Virus record (IMG/VR): IMGVR_UViG_3300038409_000024 | Location: 1 to 40,071 of that record | DNA length: 40,071 nucleotides | From: a virus | Reading direction: 5' to 3' (one strand) | Shown: positions 6,403 through 12,023 of the stretch, piece after piece | Layout: every line of letters begins with the position of its first letter | Position numbering within the stretch: the first letter of the stretch is position 1 | Program-made: the position numbers and the translations under genes | The notes under the pieces: model-generated | Told to the model about the DNA's origin: nothing | What the model saw: the letters and a program-made list of their open reading frames with translations, nothing else | Database searches by the model: none

Positions 6403-7074
6403 TTAGTGCAGCGGATAGCTGACGTTCTCGACCGTCGGGTCCCAGCAAGCACGGCATGGGCCGCACTTGCCTTGCCGAGTGTAGGCACCACACTCGAACC
6501 CGTGGACGATGTCGCCCTTGCGGTGCACCGTGGACGTGTTCTCCCAGCGGGCTCTTGGCGCGTCCCCGACCATGGTGGACGAGACGCGGATCACGAGGTT
6601 GCTCGGGAGTTGGCCACCCTGCTTGTACCAAGCATCGACGATGCTGGCCTCGCGAGTAGGCAGCCAATGCCTTACGTCAGGTGTTAGGCCGCAGACGAGC
6701 ACGATGGCGGCCAGCATCTCCACCGACTGCAAGTCACCACTGGCGAACCAGCGATGTTCGGAGACACCCTGCTTACGCAGGCCGTTCCTGATCTGGAAGG
6801 CCATCGCCGCGGCCCACTTGCCGGGGTTCGCAGCGATCAAGGCGGTGGCCTTCATGTAGTTGGCTTCCCATCCGGCCTTGACCGATGGGTAAAGGGCGTT
6901 GCCCTTCATAGCGTAGCACTTGCTGCACACGCTTCCCTCCACCTCGGCCAGCTTGCGCCCCGTCTGGCACCGTGTGGCCGGGATCGACCACGATGTGCCG
7001 GGCATCTTGCCCACCTTGATGGAGACCGAACCTGCCTCGGCTTTAGCCGAAGCCAACGTCATTGCCTGTGTCAT
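6403..7074 (-). CDS. GP88-family phage protein
   Basis: 223-residue protein resembling the phage GP88 family (gene product 88, found in many unrelated phages, function unknown). Visible marks are KMPGTSWSIPATRC, the pair of Cys in SVCSKCYAMKG, HRWFASGDLQS, LPTREASIV and the C-terminal CGPCRACWDP, where paired Cys could bind metal. ATG 7074 is preceded by AAGGTCTCC, a shortened start-associated sequence. It is the largest gene of the early block and has its own hairpin terminator. Confidence 0.88.
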   Translation of the reverse strand: MTQAMTLASAKAEAGSVSIKVGKMPGTSWSIPATRCQTGRKLAEVEGSVCSKCYAMKGNALYPSVKAGWEANYMKATALIAANPGKWAAAMAFQIRNGLRKQGVSEHRWFASGDLQSVEMLAAIVLVCGLTPDVRHWLPTREASIVDAWYKQGGQLPSNLVIRVSSTMVGDAPRARWENTSTVHRKGDIVHGFECGAYTRQGKCGPCRACWDPTVENVSYPLH

Positions 7075-7142
7075 GGAGACCTTGGGATGTTGTTGGTGGT
7101 TGGGCGATCCCTGCCGTAAGGCAGGTCCTCGCAACGCCCTAA

Positions 7143-7168
7143 GGGCCGCCACCTTTCGGTGACGACCC
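7143..7168 (-). terminator. GAAA-loop hairpin, repeat copy 2
   Basis: Same 26-nt hairpin as at 7383-7408 and 5559-5584 (arms GGGTCGTCACC / GGTGGCGGCCC). It lies just after the 55-aa gene; the following T-tract is weak (TTAGGG). Confidence 0.65.
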
Positions 7169-7177
7169 TGCCAAGGC

Positions 7178-7345
7178 TCAGTAGATGCGGAGTGCCGGAG
7201 GCGCCTCTTCCACCCCGAGCAGCTCGGCCACCGCGTCAACGATGTCCTGCGCCTTGCCCTGCGCCTTCACGTCGTCGCTCTCGCGGAGGTCGACCGTGAT
7301 GGTGGTGGTCTGGAAGATTGCCTGGAAGCGGTACCAACGTGCCAT
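7178..7345 (-). CDS. Small early cassette protein (55 aa)
   Basis: 55-residue protein MARWYRFQAIFQTTTITV... with an acidic helical second half (AQDIVDAVAELLGVEEAP). The beginning (MAR-Y-F) echoes the paralogous 87- and 104-aa cassette proteins, so a distant relation is possible. ATG 7345 follows GAAAGGGTCTCAC. Identical hairpins flank it on both sides, which marks it as one complete cassette of about 240 bp. Confidence 0.75.
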   Translation of the reverse strand: MARWYRFQAIFQTTTITVDLRESDDVKAQGKAQDIVDAVAELLGVEEAPPALRIY

Positions 7346-7382
7346 GTGAGACCCTTTCGGTTGGTGGCTTGTAACGCCCTAA

Positions 7383-7408
7383 GGGCCGCCACCTTTCGGT
7401 GACGACCC
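7383..7408 (-). terminator. GAAA-loop hairpin, repeat copy 3
   Basis: Identical to 7143-7168. It follows the 169-aa membrane protein gene. Confidence 0.65.
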
Positions 7409-7416
7409 TGTTCAGG

Positions 7417-7926
7417 CTAGCGACGGACAGCGAGCGTGAACGCCACGCGGCTGGCAGCGTAGATCATCGCCGGGATGACGAGACCGAACGGGAGAGCGAG
7501 GTAGACGAGGAGGCCTTCGGCCTGTGCCCCGAACGCGGCCGCATTGAGCAGCGCCGAAACGATCAGCGTACCGGCGATAGCCGGCCGAGCGAACCGCTCC
7601 ACTTCCTCCCTCACCTTCGGTGTGGCAGCACAGAGTGTGCCGCACTCGAAAGCGAGGAAGCCGAGGTCAATACCGATGGCCATCGCCCACGCCTCCCATA
7701 GGGGCGCCCTGGTGATGAGCACGATGCCGTTGGCGAGATGCTCTAGGCTCAGCGCCGTCAGCACGACAACAAGGGACGCGGTGAACACCGCAGCCCATCC
7801 CTGTCTGCGCAGGCGCCGCCGGAAGCCGGCAGTCACGCTCTTCGCAGGCCTCGCCTTCGAGCGCCCCTTGGCCCGCGCCTTGGGGAACTCGTGGACGACA
7901 TTCTCGGCAACTACGTTGTCAAGCAT
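7417..7926 (-). CDS. Four-helix membrane protein (169 aa)
   Basis: Inner-membrane protein. The first 50 residues are basic (KARAKGRSKARPAKS, RRRLRRQGW), probably cytoplasmic. They are followed by four hydrophobic segments near residues 46-73, 80-103, 118-138 and 143-165. No family is recognised. ATG 7926 is preceded by ATAGGTCTCTC, which selects this start over an upstream in-frame ATG. An early membrane protein in this position could act on the host envelope or on superinfection, but that is inference. Confidence 0.85.
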   Translation of the reverse strand: MLDNVVAENVVHEFPKARAKGRSKARPAKSVTAGFRRRLRRQGWAAVFTASLVVVLTALSLEHLANGIVLITRAPLWEAWAMAIGIDLGFLAFECGTLCAATPKVREEVERFARPAIAGTLIVSALLNAAAFGAQAEGLLVYLALPFGLVIPAMIYAASRVAFTLAVRR

Positions 7927-8000
7927 GAGAGACCTATGTGTGAGGTTGTTGTGGTTGTTGTCTGCAGTCACTGCCTTACGGCAGGCTTGCAACGCCGAAA

Positions 8001-8026
8001 GGCCCCTTGGGTTTCCCCAAGAGGCC
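8001..8026 (-). terminator. GAAA-loop hairpin after the first early gene
   Basis: Minus strand 11-bp stem with a GAAA loop, followed by TTTC. It separates the 61-aa and 169-aa genes. Confidence 0.7.
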
Positions 8027-8034
8027 CGTCAGGC

Positions 8035-8220
8035 TTACCTGTCGTGGTCTGTGTGTCTCAGCGCCGTAGGCGGTTGCCACAGGCGCTCCTCGTTGTCCAC
8101 GGCCCACTCATGCGCCAGGGTGACGCCGTAGGCGACCACCAGAAACAGCATCAGCAAGCCGCCGAGCCAGAGACAAGGCTCGAGTTCTGCCCAGAGGGCA
8201 GGGTCAGACCAGATGTGCAT
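8035..8220 (-). CDS. Small membrane protein, first early gene (61 aa)
   Basis: 61 residues with one hydrophobic span (about residues 17-36, LWLGGLLMLFLVVAYGVTLA) between polar ends. ATG 8220 follows GATAGGTCTCTC. It is the first gene after the long non-coding region and so would be the first product made after host-promoter transcription; in T7 that position is held by anti-restriction gp0.3, but no similarity is seen. Confidence 0.75.
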   Translation of the reverse strand: MHIWSDPALWAELEPCLWLGGLLMLFLVVAYGVTLAHEWAVDNEERLWQPPTALRHTDHDR

Positions 8221-8557
8221 GAGAGACCTATCAGGTTGGTTGGTTGACTGTGTTTCGACCCTTTTGGGCCATCATCAGCAGGCTTGCACAAGCCTGGACA
8301 CACCCCATGAGCGCCTTCCGGCTGTGGCTTGCGCCTCCCTCATGGGTTCCCTACGCCGCCTATGGTGGCGGTTCGGGTTGCGGGTCCGGAGGTCCGAAGG
8401 GTCTGGGCGAGCCCCACTCACCGTATGTCGCCGCACTGTGGAGCTTCGCTCTCTGGCGGAAGGTGAGTGGATTGTTGCGGGCTTTCCCTTGCCCCATGTG
8501 GGCCGGTTGTCCGGTCGGGGCGGGTACCGTTGAAGGCCGTTCGCCGTCGACCCCTTA

Positions 8558-8587
8558 ATCAAAGCACGGATCATCGCCTTTTGTCAA
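8558..8587 (-). promoter_or_regulatory. Candidate host sigma70 early promoter
   Basis: On the minus strand a perfect TTGACA (8587-8582) is followed, after 18 bp, by TTTGAT (8563-8558; 4 of 6 matches to TATAAT). It points leftward into the early cassettes and lies about 340 bp ahead of the first early gene. It is the only consensus -35 in the region with a reasonable -10. Confidence 0.5.
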
Positions 8588-8984
8588 ATGTCTCACCATG
8601 TCAGGCTTTGCCTCCCGGGCGGTGAGAAGACACAGGCGAAAAACACAGGGGAGGGAACGCGGGAGGGCGAAGCCCGGCGCTCGCAGGCACCCACACGACC
8701 CTCCAGGCCACCCAAGCGAGACGCAACGTCTAGCGAAAACCCTCGTAACACGCGCCTTAAGTGCCCCTCGGTGACACGGCCGGTGACATGAGCCGGCCTC
8801 GCGGGCACGAAAACGAGGGCGTATGGGGGGGTCGCGCACACGCGCCGATTGTCGAACAGGACCTTAGACATTCGCAGCAAACTATCCGGGGTGTGAGTCA
8901 GCCCGCCGCATGCCCCTAGGAAGCCTTCCCGAGCCCGTACAGGGCCCTGGAGGGGACCTGGCTGTCTCCCTAGGGGGAACCCAA

Positions 8985-9004
8985 GAGATCGCGCAAAACC
9001 CCCT
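8985..9004. repeat. Left arm of a 20-nt perfect inverted repeat
   Basis: Reads GAGATCGCGCAAAACCCCCT on the plus strand, the exact reverse complement of 11379-11398. The two arms flank the terminase large subunit gene and its neighbours. This copy lies 20 bp after the stop of the 63-aa late gene. Confidence 0.85.
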
Positions 9005-9025
9005 CCAGGCGCTTCCTACGGCATC

Positions 9026-9217
9026 CTAGAGGTCGTACTCTGGTGTCCAGTCCGCGGTGAACCCAATAGGGCGCTTCAGGCGCCGGCGTATGGGCCGACC
9101 ATCCGGGTCGACCAGCCCAGTGTCGCCCCACTCGGGGGGCTCCTCGACCACCAAGGGGTAGACCACTGCGACATCGTCGTCCCAGTCGGCCCTTGGCCTA
9201 CGTGAGACACTTGACAT
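9026..9217 (-). CDS. Last late gene, T7 19.5-position protein (63 aa)
   Basis: 63-residue charged, Pro-rich protein (MSSVSRRPRADWDDDVAVVY ... FTADWTPEYDL). No family is recognised. ATG 9217 has AGG about 6-7 nt upstream. It lies between the terminase and the genome-end region, the place of gene 19.5 in T7; only the position, not the sequence, supports that link. Confidence 0.6.
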   Translation of the reverse strand: MSSVSRRPRADWDDDVAVVYPLVVEEPPEWGDTGLVDPDGRPIRRRLKRPIGFTADWTPEYDL

Positions 9218-9242
9218 TCGTCAACCTGTGCCTACGTAAGAA

Positions 9243-9265
9243 CTTATATATACACTATAGGTGGA
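9243..9265 (+). promoter_or_regulatory. T7-type promoter core on the plus strand
   Basis: TACACTATAGG (9251-9261) matches the -9 to +2 core shared by T7-, K11- and SP6-class promoters (CACTATAGG). The upstream recognition segment is TATATA-rich instead of the T7 CGACT. +1 would be G9260. It lies in an unusually AT-rich patch downstream of the terminase, the place of T7 phi-OR, but faces against the genes. The minus strand offers only the weaker CACCTATAG. Confidence 0.4.
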
Positions 9266-9334
9266 TGTTAGGTGTTCCTCTAGAGGACACCTGAGGGGAT
9301 GTTTCATCTTCCTCCCCTTAGGTGACACCCAACA
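9266..9334. promoter_or_regulatory. Mutually exclusive hairpins downstream of the terminase
   Basis: Plus-strand hairpin A pairs AGGTGT 9270-9275 with ACACCT 9287-9292. Hairpin B is a 12-bp stem (one G-T) pairing 9288-9299 with 9313-9324. An outer stem can join 9266-9275 to 9325-9334. Hairpins A and B both need the CACCT at 9288-9292, so only one can form. On the minus strand it follows the terminase stop and may be a late terminator or attenuator. Confidence 0.6.
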
Positions 9335-9353
9335 GCAGCACTAGAGTCCATCT

Positions 9354-11114
9354 TCAGCGTCCCTTACCTGTCCTTCTAAGTGCACCACTAGAGAACTCTC
9401 TCTGGGGGCCTAGTGACTTGCCTAGAGTGTGCTGTAAGAACCTCTGAAGCTCGGCATCTAGGAGGGCCTCCTTGCGATCCGTGACTGCCTTCAGGGTGTC
9501 CCTGGCCACAGAGTCCATGAAGTGGGTCACGGCGCCGGCAAGGGCGTCCAGGCGGTCGTCCTGGGCGAGGGCTCCCTTCGCCCGGACCATGCGAGTCATC
9601 TGGTAGAAGCCCCGGTAGTAGGGGGCTCGGTCACCGTCGTACCGCTTCACGCTGGCGTAGTCGGCCTCGATCACGCTCGGGCAGACCACGAGCCGGTGCT
9701 GGTTCATGACCGGCTCCAGGGTGTCGATGATCCGCTGCTCCTTCATCGCCTTCGACCAGTCGGCGTCCTCGACCCCGCAGTCGTGGATGGCCAGGGAGGC
9801 CACCATGCTCTGCAGGAGCTTCGTGAACATGCCGCCGCCGAAGTTCGGCTCGCACTTGATGAGCCTCACGTCGTGCTTCTTGGCGATCTGGATGAGGGAC
9901 TTGAGGGTCTCGTTGGTGTAGCCGCCGATGAACCCGCCCCAGGCGGTCAGGAAGAGCCTCCCGTGGAGGAGCTTCACCACCGCGTAGGCGGTCTCGTCCC
10001 TCCCTCGTCCCGAGGGATCAACGAACATCACGGCGCTCTCGTAGGGCGCGGAGTCGGGGGACCACCACATCGGCCGGTGGAAGCGGTCGCCGGCCATCCC
10101 CAGGGCGGGGAGGTCGGGCACCACCATCTCCTTCGAGCCCGCCCACATGAAGTCCACGGGGGCCCTGAAGGGGTCCAGGGGGTGGACGATGAGGTCGGCG
10201 AGCTTCAGCGGGAACTTGTCGGCGTCGGTGAGGGAGGTGTCGAGCTGGAATTGGAGCTGGAAGCCGGAGCGGCCGTAGGACAGCTCGCGCTCCGTGAGGT
10301 CGGCGTCGGAGAAGCGGGCCGGATCGGTAGGATCACGGACGAGGCTCGAGTTGTCCACCAGCTTCTTTCGGATGGCTGGAGCCAGCTTCAGGCCGTACCT
10401 GTTGAGGTCGGCAGGGAACCGTGCGGGCCAGATGCGGACCACGTAGCCCCTGTCTGGGAGGGTGTTGTAGACGGACTGCTCGGTCTGCGGGGTGCCCAGG
10501 TAGACGATCCGTCCACCCGGCTTCAGGACTGCGTCGAACTCCTTGACGGACTCCAGGATCTTGTCGCGCTTCGCCTGGGTGTCCGAGTTGGTGGGGATCT
10601 CGATGTCGTCGGCGACGATCACGTCGGAGCGTGAGCCAGTGAGCTGGCCGGAGATGCCCAGGCTCTTCAGCGAGGGGGCGATGTCCGGCTTGGCGAGAGC
10701 CACGTCGAACGCCTGGACCGAGCGCCGGCCGTCCATGCGGGGCGCAAGGTGCTGCAGGATCGGCACCTCGTTCAGGAGGCGGAGGACGAAGCTCGCCAGC
10801 TCGATGGCCTTGGGGGCGTTGGCGGAGACCGCCATCACCCGGGTCTGGGCGTCGCGGTACCACAGCCAACAGATGAAGGCCGCCGTCACCCAGGACTTGC
10901 CCACACCACGGAACGCCTCGACGATCAGACGCCGGGGCCCGTGCTGCAGGAATGATGCGATGTCGTACTGTACCCAGGTGGGGTCGGGGAGCCCCAGGTG
11001 CTTCCAGATGACGTATAGGAAGTTCCTGAAGTCCGCCTTGAGAGGATCGGCCTCCCCCACCGGAGTGAGGGAGGTCGAACCGAGTAGCTCCTGGGCGAGC
11101 TTAGACCGGGTCAC
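9354..11114 (-). CDS. Terminase large subunit (T7 gp19-like)
   Basis: Packaging motor ATPase and nuclease that cuts concatemers and drives DNA into the prohead through the portal. The ATPase domain has the Walker A FRGVGKS near residue 70, the stretch SGQLTGSRSDVI and the Walker B VADDIE. YLGTPQTEQSVYNTL matches T7. The nuclease domain has the metal-binding DPSGRGRDETAYAV, FGGGMF, DTLEPVMNQHRLV and DDRLDALAGAVTHF. With the GTG at 11114 it is 586 residues, the length of T7 gp19; an upstream GTG at 11138 is possible. It overlaps the 70-aa gene by 14 nt. The last 80 bases use unusually AT-rich codons and hold CACTAGAG repeats (9339, 9386). Confidence 0.97.
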   Translation of the reverse strand: MTRSKLAQELLGSTSLTPVGEADPLKADFRNFLYVIWKHLGLPDPTWVQYDIASFLQHGPRRLIVEAFRGVGKSWVTAAFICWLWYRDAQTRVMAVSANAPKAIELASFVLRLLNEVPILQHLAPRMDGRRSVQAFDVALAKPDIAPSLKSLGISGQLTGSRSDVIVADDIEIPTNSDTQAKRDKILESVKEFDAVLKPGGRIVYLGTPQTEQSVYNTLPDRGYVVRIWPARFPADLNRYGLKLAPAIRKKLVDNSSLVRDPTDPARFSDADLTERELSYGRSGFQLQFQLDTSLTDADKFPLKLADLIVHPLDPFRAPVDFMWAGSKEMVVPDLPALGMAGDRFHRPMWWSPDSAPYESAVMFVDPSGRGRDETAYAVVKLLHGRLFLTAWGGFIGGYTNETLKSLIQIAKKHDVRLIKCEPNFGGGMFTKLLQSMVASLAIHDCGVEDADWSKAMKEQRIIDTLEPVMNQHRLVVCPSVIEADYASVKRYDGDRAPYYRGFYQMTRMVRAKGALAQDDRLDALAGAVTHFMDSVARDTLKAVTDRKEALLDAELQRFLQHTLGKSLGPQREFSSGALRRTGKGR

Positions 11115-11313
11115 CGGCCGGCACGCACTTCGCGGCACCGACGAAGGTCGCCTTCGGGTCCTTTAGCAGGGGGGCCCAGGCCTTGGTGATGTCGACGGCC
11201 ATCTTCTCGCAGTGCTCCTTCTTCAGGAGGGGCGTGGCGATGGTCAGGTCGCCGCAGGCCGGCTCGCCGTTGGAGGCGATGAGACAGACAGACAGAACCA
11301 GATTGAACAGCAT
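11101..11313 (-). CDS. Small exported Cys-containing protein (70 aa)
   Basis: 70 residues with a hydrophobic N-terminus (MLFNLVLSVCLIAS) that looks like a signal peptide or anchor, then a soluble part with Cys at about 20, 35 and 63 (ACGDL, HCEKM, KCVPAG), suggesting periplasmic disulfides. AGGA lies before ATG 11313. It sits between the small and large terminase, where T7 has its spanin gene 18.5, so an envelope or lysis role is possible, but no spanin pattern is seen. Confidence 0.75.
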   Translation of the reverse strand: MLFNLVLSVCLIASNGEPACGDLTIATPLLKKEHCEKMAVDITKAWAPLLKDPKATFVGAAKCVPAGDPV

Positions 11314-11348
11314 TCAGGGGTGTCCTGGTAGGGTGGGAGGAGCGCAGC

Positions 11349-11388
11349 CCCCCTCGACGGCCTCTGTAGAGGGCGGAGAGGGGGTTTT
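11349..11388 (+). terminator. Plus-strand hairpin with T-tract
   Basis: On the plus strand CCCCCTC (11349-11355) pairs with GAGGGGG (11378-11384), with an inner CCTC/GAGG stem, and TTTT follows. On the minus strand no T-tract follows, so it is oriented against the genes. It overlaps the start of the 20-nt repeat at 11379. Confidence 0.4.
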
Positions 11389-11398
11389 GCGCGATCTC
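11379..11398. repeat. Right arm of a 20-nt perfect inverted repeat
   Basis: Reads AGGGGGTTTTGCGCGATCTC on the plus strand, the exact reverse complement of 8985-9004. It lies in the 180-bp gap between the small terminase gene and the 70-aa exported protein gene, a gap with no other gene. Confidence 0.85.
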
Positions 11399-11493
11399 GG
11401 GGGGTGGGGTGGTAGTCTGGATAGGGCGAGAGGAGGCGGGCCTCTACGGGCTCGCCAGGGGCCTTTTCGGGCTAACCCGAATTGGGTACGACT

Positions 11494-11742
11494 TTAGTGG
11501 TAGGTATCGTCCTCAGCCTCCCTGGCGATGTGTTCCGCGTCCGGGAAGGGGAGGGCGGCCTGCCGAAGCTGATCCAGGGGGTCGCCCTTCCCCGGTATAG
11601 CGTCGATGCCATTGTCCTTGAGAAACTGGCGGGCGACTGCAAGATCAGCAGCGGTCGCCTCGCCCTTTTCGATCTTCTCCGCGAGGGCCTTGGCGATGGC
11701 CCCGTGGAGGGCGTCGAGGGACTCTTTGGTAGCCTTACTCAT
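11494..11742 (-). CDS. Small terminase / DNA maturase A (T7 gp18-like)
   Basis: 82-residue protein. The helical N-terminal half (KESLDALHGAIAKALAEKI) and AADLAVARQFLKDNGIDAIP match the pattern of T7-like gp18 small terminases, which recognise the DNA end and stimulate the large subunit. Length (T7 89 aa) and position between holin-like gene and large terminase agree. ATG 11742 lies inside the 3' end of the upstream 30-aa gene. Confidence 0.88.
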   Translation of the reverse strand: MSKATKESLDALHGAIAKALAEKIEKGEATAADLAVARQFLKDNGIDAIPGKGDPLDQLRQAALPFPDAEHIAREAEDDTYH

Positions 11743-11827
11743 CGTGTGTAAGCACCAGAAGTAGGAAGACGATGATGAGGGGGATGAGGCCTCCCCATGC
11801 AATCGAGAAGAGGATGGTCTCAACCAC
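11735..11827 (-). CDS. 30-residue hydrophobic peptide
   Basis: Single hydrophobic segment (FSIAWGGLIPLIIVFLLLVL) with short polar ends, starting at GTG 11827 inside the end of the holin-like gene and overlapping the small terminase start by 8 nt. The tight packing on both sides supports translation. It could modulate the adjacent holin-like protein; no homologue is recognised. Confidence 0.55.
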   Translation of the reverse strand: MVETILFSIAWGGLIPLIIVFLLLVLTHDE

Positions 11828-12023
11828 GGTTGAAGTAACCTCCGAAGACGGTAGCGACGAGGGCGACGACGCCGGCGACGATGCCGGCGGTGGACTTGGC
11901 GGTGTGAACGTCCTTCTCGACCTTGTCTACGCGGTCGGTGACCGCCACGAGCCGGCCGCGGTCCTCCAGGAGGAGGTCAACCTTGGCCTCTAGGCGACCG
12001 AGGGAGCGGTTCATCTCCTCCAT
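11820..12023 (-). CDS. Holin-like protein at the T7 17.5 position (67 aa)
   Basis: 67 residues: an N-terminal charged helix with heptad-like spacing (MNRSLGRLEAKVDLLLEDRG ... DRVDKVEKDVHTAK), then one transmembrane segment (AGIVAGVVALVATVFGGYF) and the end NRG. T7 holin gp17.5 is also 67 residues and also lies between tail fibre and small terminase. Known architecture of this kind (coiled coil plus C-terminal membrane helix) also occurs in XhlA-type proteins. The start overlaps the tail fibre stop by one base. Lysis role inferred from position and topology. Confidence 0.7.
   Translation of the reverse strand: MEEMNRSLGRLEAKVDLLLEDRGRLVAVTDRVDKVEKDVHTAKSTAGIVAGVVALVATVFGGYFNRG

Larger units (their letters stand above)
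8221..9025. other. Non-coding region, probable early-promoter and genome-end region
   Basis: About 800 bp between the last late gene and the first early gene. Open frames here overlap each other on several strands and lack ribosome sites, so none is accepted. It holds a candidate sigma70 promoter (8558-8587), several short GC-rich inverted repeats (for example around 8770-8800) and one arm of a 20-nt inverted repeat (8985-9004). By synteny with T7 the terminal repeat and packaging end should lie here. Confidence 0.5.

Noticed and set aside
8362-8496. 44-codon minus-strand frame starting MGQGKARNNPLTFRQRAK
   Set aside because: The product looks plausible, but there is no Shine-Dalgarno sequence or GGTCTCTC motif before it, and third-position GC is only moderate. 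Left as unproven.
8593-8880. 95-codon minus-strand frame in the non-coding region
   Set aside because: Composition is Arg/Ser/Pro-rich without domain pattern, several frames overlap here on both strands, and there is no ribosome site or start-associated motif.
9319-9338. SP6-promoter-like TTAGGTGACAC on the plus strand
   Set aside because: Only the upstream half of the SP6 consensus matches; the CTATAG initiation part is replaced by CCAACA. The bases are explained by the hairpin arms.
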